Shown here: positions 26,907 through 35,839 of the stretch, one piece after another
Layout of the letters: each line of letters begins with the position of its first letter
Numbering within the stretch: position 1 is the stretch's first letter
Source of the DNA: Paenibacillus sp. FSL H7-0331
GTDB taxonomy: Bacteria > Bacillota > Bacilli > Paenibacillales > NBRC-103111
DNA: 64,000 nucleotides
Direction of reading: 5' to 3'
Assembly (NCBI RefSeq): GCF_001956045.1
Contig: NZ_MRTH01000020.1
Coordinates: 87,149-151,148, forward strand
The notes under the pieces: generated by a model
What the model was told of the DNA's origin: nothing
The model's database searches: none
Seen by the model: the letters and a program-made list of their open reading frames with translations, nothing else
Translations under genes and position numbers: made by a program

Positions 26907-27908
26907 TTGAAAAAACTGATTAATGTGCCCAATGCGGTAGTCGATGAAATGATTGAAGGGTATGTGGCGGCGTATCCGAAATATGTGAAGGTGCTGCCTG
27001 AGAATAAACGGTCCGTAGTAAGTGTGGAAACGGCAAGAGCAGGTAAGGTGGGTGTAGTGATAGGCGGCGGCAGTGGTCATGAGCCAGCCTTCATGGGTTT
27101 GATAGGACGTGGATTTGCTGACGGCGTACCGGTAGGTAACGTGTTCGCTTCACCACCGCCGGATCCGATCCTCGAAGTGACCCGAGCGGTCAACGGGGGT
27201 GCTGGTGTTGTATATATATACGGCAATTATGCAGGAGATTGCATGAACTTCGATATGGCAGCCGAGCTTGCGGAGATGGAGGATATACAGGTTCAGACGG
27301 TGCTGGTAACCGATGATGCAGCTTCAGCTCCGCTATCGCAAGCAGATCGCCGTCGTGGGATTGCCGGGGGCTTTCTTGTTTTTAAAACGGCGGGAGCGGC
27401 AGCCGATCAAGGCTATACCCTGGATGAAGTAGTCCTCGCTGCCCGTAAAGCCAATGCTAATCTCCGGACAATGGGCGTGGCCCTGAGCCCGTGCGCCGTG
27501 CCTCAGACGGGTAAGCCAAGCTTTGTGCTGGGCGAGGATGAGATGGAGATTGGCTTGGGCATTCACGGAGAGCCGGGCATTGAGCGGGGAACACTCAAGA
27601 CAGCGGACGAAGTGACGGATGCACTGCTGGAGCGAATCCTCGAGGATATGCCGATCACTGCAGGGGAACGGGTAGTGGTTTTGGTCAACGGGCTCGGATC
27701 GACACCGCATATGGAGTTGTTCGTTGTGTACCGTCGAGTGGCGAAGCGCCTGAAAGACTTGGGTGTGAGCATTCATCGTTCCTTTGTGGGGGAATATGTG
27801 ACCTCGCTGGAAATGGGAGGCTGCTCTGTGTCGGTTATGAAGCTGGACGATGAGTTGATCCGGCTGATCGATCATCCGACAGATACACCGATGTATGTGC
27901 AGCAGTAA
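26907..27908 (+). CDS. Dihydroxyacetone-kinase-like protein, DhaK domain
   Basis: A 333-residue DhaK subunit, which binds a short-chain ketose through a covalent hemiaminal bond to His. The expected His220 lies in GLGIHGEPG, and the substrate loops GGGSGHEPAF and VTDDAAS are present. With the DhaL gene next to it, it forms a two-part kinase. No DhaM-type phosphotransferase subunit is seen, so ATP is the probable donor. The start is TTG with AAGGAGCGG upstream. Related kinases act on dihydroxyacetone, erythrulose or similar ketoses. Confidence 0.92.
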   Translation: MKKLINVPNAVVDEMIEGYVAAYPKYVKVLPENKRSVVSVETARAGKVGVVIGGGSGHEPAFMGLIGRGFADGVPVGNVFASPPPDPILEVTRAVNGGAGVVYIYGNYAGDCMNFDMAAELAEMEDIQVQTVLVTDDAASAPLSQADRRRGIAGGFLVFKTAGAAADQGYTLDEVVLAARKANANLRTMGVALSPCAVPQTGKPSFVLGEDEMEIGLGIHGEPGIERGTLKTADEVTDALLERILEDMPITAGERVVVLVNGLGSTPHMELFVVYRRVAKRLKDLGVSIHRSFVGEYVTSLEMGGCSVSVMKLDDELIRLIDHPTDTPMYVQQ

Positions 27909-27966
27909 GAGCTCATCTAATGCTACCGATGTCTTGCTAATGCAAAGCATTGAGGAGGGAAAGTTA

Positions 27967-28605
27967 ATGAAAGTAAACATGGAGCAATGGAAAAGTCTCT
28001 TCGGTCATATTGCCTTACGAATCGAGGAGGAGAAAGAAGGGTTGTCCGAGCTGGACAGGGCAGTGGGCGATGGTGATCATGGGGTCACGATGTCGCTAGG
28101 CTGGGAAGCTATCGTTGAAGCAACAGCTGCATTCGAAGGGGGAGATTGCGGAGCCTTGTGCAAAAAAATCGCAATGACCTTCCTGAATGCGGTCGGATCG
28201 TCGGTAGGACCGCTGTATGCCACGGCCTTTCTGCGTGGAGCAGCGGTGCTTCAAGGAAAAGAGGAGCTGGAGGAGGAGGATATCGTTCAGTTTTGGTTGG
28301 CTGCGGTAAAGGGGATTCAAGAACGTGGCAAAGCCCAGATCGGCGATAAAACCATGATGGATGCCTGGCTTCCTGCGATGGACGCTCTCCAGCAAGCCAG
28401 AGCAGAGGGTCAAGGACTATTGGAGAGCTTGGAAGCGGCTGTGAAGGCTGCTGAGGAAGGCAAACGCTCAACCGCTTTATTAATATCCCGAATAGGACGA
28501 TCCAGCCGGTTGGGGGAGCGTTCTTCCGGTCATATCGACCCGGGAGCGGCTTCTGCTCATATCATTCTCTCGGCATTTACCGAGGCACTGACCATTCGTA
28601 AATGA
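27967..28605 (+). CDS. Dihydroxyacetone-kinase-like protein, DhaL domain
   Basis: A 212-residue DhaL subunit, the nucleotide-binding part of the kinase. The N-terminal metal/nucleotide motif GDGDHG and the C-terminal RSSRLGERSSGHIDPGAAS are characteristic. GAGGAGGGA lies before the ATG at 27967; the frame is open further upstream. It works with the DhaK protein encoded directly before it. Confidence 0.93.
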   Translation: MKVNMEQWKSLFGHIALRIEEEKEGLSELDRAVGDGDHGVTMSLGWEAIVEATAAFEGGDCGALCKKIAMTFLNAVGSSVGPLYATAFLRGAAVLQGKEELEEEDIVQFWLAAVKGIQERGKAQIGDKTMMDAWLPAMDALQQARAEGQGLLESLEAAVKAAEEGKRSTALLISRIGRSSRLGERSSGHIDPGAASAHIILSAFTEALTIRK

Positions 28606-28663
28606 AAGCTGGGATAGCTATGAAAAATATAGGTTCAGGCTTAAAAGAAAGGGTAGTTAATCT

Positions 28664-29485
28664 ATGAGTGGAATTCGCATGATAGTCAGTGATTTGGATG
28701 GAACGCTGCTGTCTGAGGACAACAGAGTAACTGACACGGTTAAAGATGCCATCGATCGATTTCGATTAGCCGGTGGGCTGTTTACAATCGCTACTGGCCG
28801 TTTCGGTCCAAGTACCGAAAGTATAATTAAACAGCTGAATATTGATATTCCTTTTATTTTATGCAATGGAGGCGTGCTGGCGAATCAGGATCGTGTATTA
28901 GAGATGGAGATGATTACCCTGGAAGAGACTTCATCTTTTTTATTGGAATGTGACCGGCTCGGGGTGACCGTCATGCTGTTTCGAGAGGATGGACTTCATG
29001 CGATCCGGCGTTCGCCGCAATTGGAGTTATTTGAACAAAAAGAGGGAATTCGCAGTTCTTTCATACATGCGCTTGCTGACGATTGGCTTACCACTCCTGT
29101 CCAGAAGGTCGTTATGGTCGGAGATGTGAAGCAGATAAAGGAAATCTGGCAAAAGCAACAAAGCAGCTTTCGCAAGCAATACGCTATTACACAGTCTGAG
29201 GATGACTTATTTGAAATTCTACCGCCCTTTCAAAGCAAGGGTACGACTCTGAAAAAACTGATGACCTTGATGAATTTAGAGTCGCGGGAAGTCATGAGCA
29301 TCGGAAACCAAATGAATGATCTGGATATGCTAGAAAACTCCGGAATTGGCGTAGCCGTAGCCAACAGTCACCCCGAGCTTAAAAAGAAGGCTTCCTATGT
29401 GTGCAGCAAAAGCTATGGTGAAGGCGTAGTGGAAGCAATGGAACGATTTGTATTCAATTCAACGATTGTACGGAGGGATGCATGA
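28664..29485 (+). CDS. HAD-superfamily Cof-type phosphatase
   Basis: A 273-residue hydrolase with the nucleophile motif SDLDGTLL (Asp10, Asp12), a C2-type cap and the C-terminal GNQMNDLDML. Members remove phosphate from sugar phosphates and related compounds. It overlaps the next gene by 4 bases (ATGA), so both are co-translated. In this operon it may remove a dead-end phosphate or prepare a polyol phosphate for oxidation. Confidence 0.9.
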   Translation: MSGIRMIVSDLDGTLLSEDNRVTDTVKDAIDRFRLAGGLFTIATGRFGPSTESIIKQLNIDIPFILCNGGVLANQDRVLEMEMITLEETSSFLLECDRLGVTVMLFREDGLHAIRRSPQLELFEQKEGIRSSFIHALADDWLTTPVQKVVMVGDVKQIKEIWQKQQSSFRKQYAITQSEDDLFEILPPFQSKGTTLKKLMTLMNLESREVMSIGNQMNDLDMLENSGIGVAVANSHPELKKKASYVCSKSYGEGVVEAMERFVFNSTIVRRDA

Positions 29486-30189
29486 TGAAAGTAAAAGGTA
29501 TCGCGCACAGAGGCTGCCCTAGCCGTTATCCTGAAAATACGCTGATTTCATTTAAGGAGACAGTGAAGCTCTCTTATTCATATCTGGAACTGGATGTTCA
29601 GCTTAGTAAGGATGGCGTACCCGTGATTATCCACGATACATCAGTGGACCGCATGACGAACGGACAAGGGCGGGTAAAGGATTTGACCTTGGCTGAGCTC
29701 AAGGAACTGCGGATAGGGGGAACCGAGCAAATTCCTACTCTGGAAGAGGCATTGACTTTGTTGAGGGATCAACTAATCATTGACATTGAACTCAAGCAGA
29801 TGGGGAATCTGTATCCTGGATTAGAAGAAAAGGCATTGACTATGGTACAAGAGATGGGGATGCTGGATCAAGTGTTTTTTTCCTCCTTCGATCATTATTC
29901 TATGGTAAAGCTAAGACAGTTGGAGCCTAAAGCTGAAATTGGGTTGATCAATCATAGTGCCAGCCCGGCCTTATTCCCATTCCTAAAAGAGCTGAATGCC
30001 CGATATTTGTCGATTAGTTTGGACTATGTCACCCCGGAACTGATTCAACGTTGTGAACAGGAAAATATAATCTTTATCCCTTATACGGTGGACCGGGAGG
30101 AGGATATGCAGGATATGCTCCGCTATCCGTCCGTACTCATTTGCACGAATGAGCTGGAAAGATGGGCTTCTATATCGTCAATTGGATAA
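29482..30189 (+). CDS. Glycerophosphodiester phosphodiesterase
   Basis: A 235-residue GDPD with the canonical motifs: His9-Arg10 (AHRG), PENT, metal ligands Glu36 and Asp38 (ELDVQLSKDG), and His51 (IIHD). It is cytosolic like UgpQ and splits glycerophosphodiesters into glycerol 3-phosphate and an alcohol. It is the second GDPD of the regulon and, unlike the first, keeps the HR motif. It ends the operon; no strong terminator is evident after it. Confidence 0.92.
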   Translation: MMKVKGIAHRGCPSRYPENTLISFKETVKLSYSYLELDVQLSKDGVPVIIHDTSVDRMTNGQGRVKDLTLAELKELRIGGTEQIPTLEEALTLLRDQLIIDIELKQMGNLYPGLEEKALTMVQEMGMLDQVFFSSFDHYSMVKLRQLEPKAEIGLINHSASPALFPFLKELNARYLSISLDYVTPELIQRCEQENIIFIPYTVDREEDMQDMLRYPSVLICTNELERWASISSIG

Positions 30190-30237
30190 TAGCAGTTATA
30201 TGCTCGGTTCGGGGAATAACACAGTTCTATAGCTCGT

Positions 30238-30420
30238 GGCGCAAAGGCCAGCGCTGCTATTTACAGCGTGATCGAGACGGAAAATGGTCTGCATCCTTTT
30301 TGGTACCTCGTGTACGTATTTGAACAGTTGCCCCAGCTTACCACTCACCAGGCTCCTAAGGCACTGGAACCCTTGATGCCGTGGTCACCGTTGCTGCCGG
30401 ACTCTTGCCGCCTTACGTAA
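30238..30420 (+). mobile_element. IS66-family transposase C-terminal relic
   Basis: The frame from GGC at 30238 to TAA at 30418-30420 encodes GAKASAAIYSVIET, then LHPFWYLVYVFEQLP and a PWSPLLPDSCRL ending. This is the C-terminus of IS66 transposases. Upstream the frame is broken (stop at about 30217). The sequence just after, with TAGGTGGGGGCTATTTGAC near 30457-30475, looks like the IS right end. The rest of the element is absent. Confidence 0.8.
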
Positions 30421-30509
30421 TCTTCATCCATCATATACGTGCTCCCATCTAAATAATAGGTGGGGGCTATTTGACATTCTCCTTAAGCATAGTTCTCTGC
30501 ACCTATATT

Positions 30510-30518
30510 TGGTATAAT
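30510..30518 (+). promoter_or_regulatory. Extended -10 promoter element
   Basis: TGGTATAAT is an extended -10 box about 36 bases before the ATG of the following membrane protein. No good -35 is seen, as expected for extended -10 promoters. Confidence 0.5.
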
Positions 30519-30553
30519 CAGAAAAGACAGATCTCGAGCAAATTCTTCAGCCG

Positions 30554-31372
30554 ATGAAGCAAATTTGGGGTTGCTTATTCATGTGGACTTTTATTAGTTT
30601 TATGAGCTTTATGGCATTTCTAGCTTGCTTAATAGGGGGTATCGTCTCAACTTTCCAAAAGAATGGTTTACATACAAAATACTTTATTCTTACGGGATCC
30701 TTGTTAGTATTGTTCATCCTATTAGTAATCGCATCTCCCAAAACCAGTACAGACTCTAACATTGTTGCTTCTGTCGCCCCAGTTCCTGCTCCAGGCAAAG
30801 CTGAATTGGATGCCGCCACCAAGAGTGCTAGTGCCGAGAAATCCCAAGCTAAGCTGAAATCAGAAACTGAAGCCAAGAAAAAAGTGGAGCAAAAGAACAA
30901 TAACCTACCAGTATCACTGGGAATGTATCCTGAACAATTTCAAGTCGTCTTTAATGATATCGCTGGTAAGTTTCAGCCCGTCTTTAATATTGACTCCATA
31001 AATGTTGAAGAAGGCAACGCCGTGAATGCATTCTCTTACATGCTTAAAGATGAACTGGGTATTATAGGCTTGGTAAACAAGCATGACGGCAACTTGCAAA
31101 GCCTGGCAATAGCAGGTAAGGAAGACGGAAGCATAGATACAACTAAAGCGTTGACAACAGCCATTCACGTACTCATCAAAGTTACGAATGTAACCATGTC
31201 TTCTAAAGAAATAAGTGCTTTAATGGATGATCTGGGCATATTTGATGGTAATGCCAAGAACTTGAATAAATCAATAATCCTGAATGGAGTAAGATATTCT
31301 ACAGGTTATACTGAGAAATTCGGCGTGTCTCTTATGATTAGTAATGCGAATGATGCTAATTATGCAAGATGA
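30554..31372 (+). CDS. Membrane-anchored protein of unknown function
   Basis: A 272-residue protein with two membrane helices at about 8-30 and 42-60. A Lys/Glu/Ala-rich coiled-coil-like linker (about 75-115) is followed by a globular domain of about 150 residues (PVSLGMYPEQFQVVFNDIAG...). I do not recognise the domain. The linker and anchored layout suggest a surface-exposed domain on a stalk. The start could also be ATG 30581; neither has a strong ribosome site. It stands alone between the IS66 relic and a hairpin-rich spacer. Confidence 0.75.
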   Translation: MKQIWGCLFMWTFISFMSFMAFLACLIGGIVSTFQKNGLHTKYFILTGSLLVLFILLVIASPKTSTDSNIVASVAPVPAPGKAELDAATKSASAEKSQAKLKSETEAKKKVEQKNNNLPVSLGMYPEQFQVVFNDIAGKFQPVFNIDSINVEEGNAVNAFSYMLKDELGIIGLVNKHDGNLQSLAIAGKEDGSIDTTKALTTAIHVLIKVTNVTMSSKEISALMDDLGIFDGNAKNLNKSIILNGVRYSTGYTEKFGVSLMISNANDANYAR

Positions 31373-31586
31373 AGCTTTTAAAGACCAAGATCCTCGAAGC
31401 GGCATTTGTCCATATTCGGACGATTAAGGTTATTCAATGTAACGGAAATGAGTAGCGTGTAACTGATACCTGACTGATGACCCTATGTTTAAAATGGCAC
31501 TTCACTTATATTAATGAAGTTAAAATTATTGAATCGTACAGGAAAAATGTGGAATGACCGTAACGCATAGGTTTTCTCTGCATAAT

Positions 31587-31618
31587 AAGAGCTGGCCAGA
31601 TCGATCTGGCCAGCTCTT
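31587..31618. repeat. Perfect 32-bp palindrome
   Basis: AAGAGCTGGCCAGATC (31587-31602) is followed directly by its exact reverse complement. It contains the restriction-like core CAGATCGATCTG. Followed by TGCCTTTT, it could act as a terminator for the unknown membrane protein upstream (about 215 bases after its stop). Confidence 0.75.
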
Positions 31619-31710
31619 TGCCTTTTCTTACTTCAAGCCGTTGATCCGCTCCTGATCGTGCCAAGAGCTGCGTCAATTGTAAGAAAAGGCCGCCATGAGT
31701 TCTAAAATAG

Positions 31711-31768
31711 AAGTAAGCGTCAAGAAGTCCCACCTGCGCATGTCATGAGGACTTTTTGACGTTTACTT
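31711..31768. repeat. 20-bp-stem hairpin
   Basis: Left arm 31711-31730 and right arm 31749-31768 pair over 20 bases; the two mismatches are G-U pairs when transcribed on the plus strand. The loop is 18 bases. The inner ends AAGTCC/GGACTT resemble the ends of the repeat at 26166-26333. Nothing coding is seen in the surrounding 31373-31835. Confidence 0.65.
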
Positions 31769-31780
31769 TTTAGTTGAGTT

Positions 31781-31820
31781 AAAGAGATCCCTTGCTTTTT
31801 CGCGAGGGATCTCTTTATTT
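31781..31820. terminator. Bidirectional terminator
   Basis: AAAGAGATCCCT (31781-31792) pairs with AGGGATCTCTTT (31805-31816). A-runs and T-runs flank both sides, so it can end transcription of the minus-strand regulator and of anything arriving from the left. Confidence 0.8.
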
Positions 31821-31835
31821 ATATAAATTATGGGG

Positions 31836-32687
31836 CTAAGGAGCGGCAGGCGAATTAATTTCATTCGATGACAAATATTTTTCTAATTTTAACCTTGTTT
31901 CTGCACGAGCCGTGTATATCATCACCCTCATATCAGGATCATTGGGGATTTGGAGGGTAATATGATCAAACTCCAGGTGGCCCATGGCAGGATGCTCCAC
32001 TTCTTTATATCCTTCAAGAGAACCAGGGGCTTGATGCAGCAGCCATAGCTGGTTAAACTCAGGGCTTACCCGTTTAAGATCTTCAATTAATCCGTTAAAT
32101 GACGAATCTTCAACGTAACGGGCTGATGCAGTGTGGAATTCCGCAATGATTCCTCGGGCGGTTTGTTCCCAATTACTGAAGCGTTTCTTCCATCCCGGGT
32201 TAGTAAAAAGTCGCCAGATTAAGTTGAAATCATGAGGCGGTGACGCTTCGGAAATAGAAAAAATCTCATCTGCAGCATCATTCCAGGCCACAAAATCCCA
32301 GCGTCTGCCCAAAACATATGCAGGATTCGGATTAAGGTCATCCAGCATCCTTTGGTAGGCTAATCCGATACCTTCTACTTGAGGAGACAAGTTAGGTGGC
32401 AATGATTCGCCCGCAAGAAAAAAAAGATGACGGCGTTCATTGGGACTAAGCCTTAGAGCCGTAGCAAGACTTTCCAGTACTTGTACTGATGGGTGGACAT
32501 CACGTCCCTGCTCCAGCCATATGTACCAGGATGTGCCGATATTCGCCAGTTGTGCGACCTCTTCCCGACGTAATCCGGCTGTTCGGCGGCGAGTGCCAAC
32601 CGGTAATCCTACATCATCCGGAGAAAGGCTGGACCTCCGTTTACGCAAAAAATCACCTAGAGCTGAGCGGCGCTCGCTATCGTTCAT
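31836..32687 (-). CDS. MmyB-like XRE-family transcription regulator
   Basis: A 283-residue regulator. An N-terminal Xre helix-turn-helix (LGDFLRKRRSSLSPDDVGLP, then RTAGLRREEVAQLANIGTSWY) is followed by the MmyB-type ligand-binding domain (from about 105, PAYVLGRRWDFVAWNDAADEIF). This family controls adjacent oxidoreductase genes in many actinobacteria and bacilli. AGGAGGGG lies before the ATG. It is read divergently from the SDR gene at 32822 and very likely controls it. Confidence 0.93.
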   Translation of the reverse strand: MNDSERRSALGDFLRKRRSSLSPDDVGLPVGTRRRTAGLRREEVAQLANIGTSWYIWLEQGRDVHPSVQVLESLATALRLSPNERRHLFFLAGESLPPNLSPQVEGIGLAYQRMLDDLNPNPAYVLGRRWDFVAWNDAADEIFSISEASPPHDFNLIWRLFTNPGWKKRFSNWEQTARGIIAEFHTASARYVEDSSFNGLIEDLKRVSPEFNQLWLLHQAPGSLEGYKEVEHPAMGHLEFDHITLQIPNDPDMRVMIYTARAETRLKLEKYLSSNEINSPAAP

Positions 32688-32821
32688 TTCAACCCCTCCT
32701 TAATCCTAGTACTAATAAACCTATGATCAAGCAGCATCTCGTCACAAGTGTATTATGAAATTATACTCAAGAATAGAAATTGCTTCAATCAATACCAATA
32801 CCAATTTAAAGGAGATAGGTC

Positions 32822-33616
32822 ATGCAAACAACAACTCGTCAAAAAAACAATAATTGTGAGGGAATGCTTAGCAATAAGGTAGCTCTGGTTACAGGTGCCA
32901 GCCGAGGCATCGGAGCAGCCGCAGCCAAACTCTTCGCCGAAGAAGGCGCGTTGATTACGCTCATCGCAAGAACTGAAGAAGCACTACGCTCTGTAGTAGA
33001 GGATATTACCGCGAAAGGAGGGAGAGCCGATTACATTGTCGCCGATCTGGCCAATTCCGCGAGCATCGAACGGGCGGTTCAAATGACAGTAGAACGTCAC
33101 GGCCGCCTCGATATAGCGTTCAATAACGTCGGTATCTTGATCCCCGTATCGCCCCTAGCAGAGGTCAAAGAAGAAGATTTCGACCTTCTTAATGCTGTAA
33201 ATTACAAAGGTATCTGGGTAGCAATGAAAGCTGAAATCAAAGCTATGCTCAGTACCGCTGGCGCCGGTGCCATTCTCAATAACAGCAGCGTGGGCAGCTT
33301 TATAGGAAATCCGGGGTTGTCTGCATACGCAGCCTCCAAACGGGCTGTTAATAGTCTAACCGAAACGGCCGCCATTGAATACGGGCCTGCTGGCATTCGG
33401 GTGAACGCAATTGCACCTGGCACCACCATGACGGAGATGATCGAGCAATGGGTTGCTCAAGATCCGGCAATTATCGAAAAAAACAACTCATTGACGCCTC
33501 TTAGACGTGCTGCCGATCCTAATGAGATTGCGCAAGCGGCTGCCTGGCTTCTGAGCGATCATGCCTCTTATATAACCGGCGTCGTGCTCCCGGTGGACGG
33601 CGGCAGAAGAGCCTGA
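32822..33616 (+). CDS. SDR-family oxidoreductase
   Basis: A 264-residue classical short-chain dehydrogenase. It has the cofactor motif TGASRGIG, the NNVG strand, catalytic Ser in NNSSVGSF, Tyr/Lys in YAASK, and the C-terminal ITGVVLPVDGG. The Arg in IARTEEA after the second strand suggests NADP. It has a ~15-residue N-terminal extension. AAAGGAG precedes the ATG. It is divergent from the MmyB-like regulator; substrate unknown. Confidence 0.93.
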   Translation: MQTTTRQKNNNCEGMLSNKVALVTGASRGIGAAAAKLFAEEGALITLIARTEEALRSVVEDITAKGGRADYIVADLANSASIERAVQMTVERHGRLDIAFNNVGILIPVSPLAEVKEEDFDLLNAVNYKGIWVAMKAEIKAMLSTAGAGAILNNSSVGSFIGNPGLSAYAASKRAVNSLTETAAIEYGPAGIRVNAIAPGTTMTEMIEQWVAQDPAIIEKNNSLTPLRRAADPNEIAQAAAWLLSDHASYITGVVLPVDGGRRA

Positions 33617-33628
33617 TCCCGGCAAAGC

Positions 33629-33667
33629 GGGTGCCCCAAAAGGTCCCTTGACCTGGGGCACCCTTTT
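33629..33667 (+). terminator. Terminator of the SDR gene
   Basis: GGGTGCCCC (33629-33637) pairs with GGGGCACCC (33655-33663), followed by TTTT. It begins 13 bases after the SDR stop. Confidence 0.9.
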
Positions 33668-34556
33668 GTATGCTATGAGATACACGTGAACGAACCCTTC
33701 CTTCAAACGCTGCTACACCAATTACAAATCTGGCAAAAGATGCAGCTTCCACTTCTCCTCAGAGCTGCAGGATAACCATGAGTTTGTACAGATGATGAAT
33801 CATTTGTACGTTATCAGAATAAATGACGAACACGGGATACTTCATGATTCCATGCGGGTTTAGGCGGGACAGTACCATGATAAAAATGTTGAAAACACGC
33901 ATATCAAGATGCGAAGAATCTTTGCGTTAAAACGTTGCGTTACCAAGCTTTAAAGATGTTTGCAGGAGTTACAAGGAAATCAAAAAAAACGCAATTTCAA
34001 AGGGTTTTGGGTGTAGTGAATCCGAAAAGTTTAATAACATATCTTTACGAAAATAGAACGAGTGGATAGCTAATCAAAAAGGCCGGAGTAATTGCCCCCG
34101 GCCTTTTTGTTATGCCTTGCCTTAATAATCGACCGAAAGGTGTTTGCCTAACTTCACGACAAAGAAAAGAGCCTAACAGAATAAGCTTGAAAAGAGGCTA
34201 TCCCAAAAGTCACGGGGACATCCCTATTTTCAAAAGTCAAACAAAAGAAATCAACATCGCCGGTGGCCGACAAACAACTTTGTCTTCTTTGTCATTCGGA
34301 GAATAGCAACAGCTGTTCTTGTCATACTCATATTAACAGAACCTAAACAGCAGGAGCAAAATTAAGCTGATGTTAATCTATTCGTTTAGGCTCCGTTTCG
34401 ATGAGGCTGGTAGGATAGGAAATGAGCATCCTATTGGAACCGCGACGAATCTGTTGGCTTATCGTACAAGGTGTTCCGTGATATCGCCTGGGGCTTGCCC
34501 AGCAAGAGATCCCAAGAGCGAGATGAGCTAAGTGTTATTTTTTATGGGTAATTACC
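33668..34556. other. Gene-poor region with probable mobile-element debris
   Basis: No convincing gene is present. A terminator (34076-34108) implies that a gene once preceded it. GAGGCTATCCCAAAAG near 34194-34209 looks like an insertion-sequence end. An open frame at 34112-34306 has no recognisable protein. Confidence 0.4.
34076..34108. terminator. Bidirectional terminator
   Basis: AAAAAGGCCGG (34076-34086) pairs with CCGGCCTTTTT (34098-34108). There is no intact gene directly upstream. Confidence 0.85.
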
Positions 34557-34803
34557 AGAAGGAGCTTATACGCAGATGAAAAAAATTAGCGCTTTATTTA
34601 TTTTCCTATTCTTGCTTACTTCTATATTCTCCTCCGTTCATGCAGCAGAGAAAGCCTTGTTCATGTGGCTAAATATCATTTCACTAGAAGGAGCTTATAT
34701 GCAGATGAAAAAAATTAGCGCTTTATTTCTTTCCCTATTCTTGTTTACTTCTGTATTCTCTTCCATTCATGCAGCAGAGGAAACCTTGTCTATATGGCTA
34801 AAT
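34557..34803 (+). repeat. Tandem duplication of a gene start (period 129 bp)
   Basis: Two copies start at 34557 and 34686. Each has the ribosome site AGAAGGAGCTTATA, the start region and a full signal peptide (MKKISALF...HAAE) up to WLN. The period is 129 bases, 43 codons, so both copies stay in one frame. In the first copy the upstream ATG of the second copy is ACG. Confidence 0.85.
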
Positions 34804-34899
34804 GGCGAGCAAATCCAGTTCAGCAAGTTCGAACCCATAATAGATAATGATGTGACACTCCAGATCCATTTGTGGGAAAAAATTGGTCCGCTTCTATGA
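34576..34899 (+). pseudogene. Truncated exported protein with doubled signal peptide
   Basis: The frame holds two signal peptides in tandem. They are followed by a short mature piece (IWLNGEQIQFSKFEPIIDND) like the start of the copper-amine-oxidase N-terminal (stalk) domain common in Paenibacillus surface proteins. It then loses similarity and stops at 34899. A normal protein would run for hundreds of residues. The second copy alone (ATG 34699 or 34705) may be the original gene start. Confidence 0.6.
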
Positions 34900-34976
34900 A
34901 AGACGCGATTCTTTTGTCATGGGGGCGCCCAACAAACGACAGTGTTTACGACTCCCATCTATTTTTTTGCAAGACG

Positions 34977-35099
34977 CTCCTAAACCTATTTGGTCAATCC
35001 GAGGAGAGCGTGGAAATCGCGACCTTCCTTGCTTCAGACCGGGCGGTATACATCACAAGCTCCAATTACGTGGTCGACGACGGCGCGTCCGCCTGGTAG
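34977..35099 (+). pseudogene. SDR-family C-terminal relic
   Basis: About 40 codons read LLNLFGQSEESVEIATFLASD, then AVYITSSNYVVDDGASAW and a stop. This is the C-terminus of a classical SDR (usual form: GRFGxPEE..FLASD..YITG..xVDGG). The enzyme body with the catalytic residues is missing. It is joined to the truncated exported gene by a rearrangement. Confidence 0.75.
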
Positions 35100-35156
35100 C
35101 ACGCTGGGGGCTCGGGCAATTAAAATTTAAATAAAATAACGATTAAACTGCACCTA

Positions 35157-35183
35157 AACATTGCCCATAAAGCAATGTTTTTT
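35157..35183 (+). terminator. Terminator
   Basis: AACATTGC (35157-35164) pairs with GCAATGTT (35172-35179), then a T-run. It once served the truncated SDR. Confidence 0.85.
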
Positions 35184-35839
35184 TATTTTGAATCATTCGT
35201 GCGCGGGAATGGAATAAAGTTTTGCTCCTTTATGACATCAAGTTCTTGTCAAAGGGGATCTTCTGGAATAATGAGCCTTTCTTGGTACCCCAAGTGCCGG
35301 TTAGGGCTAGAAAGGATAGGTTTGTCTTGCATTTTGCCGGTTGTGTGAGGGGGCCATTCGATAGTTTTTATCTATAGTAATAATAGAAACAACGATATTG
35401 ATTACTTTTCGGGACAAGGTTAAGATAAGGAAACCCTTTGAGGAGGGTGGAAGCATAGACATTTGGCATCTATCGTTTATGGAGCTATCCATACGTATAG
35501 TTTTACCCGCTACTAGCCGCAATATGCAGGAGATTAATTGGTTTTGAGCGGGAATGGAGCCATCAAGCTGACAAAGGATAATAAGGGTATTCCGCTTATA
35601 CTCTTCAATTTCCGCTTCGTATGGGATTCATGTCCCACGGGTCTTTTGTATAATCAGAAACCTTCGTTCTTCAATTGTGAGTATACCCAATGAATCATGT
35701 TTCTATTTATATAGAGGGTGATCGGCTAACTGGTTCATCGAAGGTATATTATCACCAGTAGAGAGGACCTGCTTGCCAATAAGCATTTTAATTTGCTAGT
35801 TAATTGGATAATACAATACAAAGAAAGTGGTGACTTTTT
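35184..35839. other. Gene-free stretch
   Basis: No credible gene or RNA is seen. It has a TATAAT near 35650 and AT-rich DNA before the channel gene, but no promoter could be fixed. Confidence 0.4.

Noticed and set aside
27333..27980. 215-codon minus-strand frame over the DhaK gene
   Set aside because: The DhaK gene on the plus strand has all family motifs; the antisense translation is Cys/His-rich with no domain.
34112..34306. 64-codon frame in the debris region
   Set aside because: Weak ribosome site and no protein similarity; it probably lies in insertion-sequence remains.
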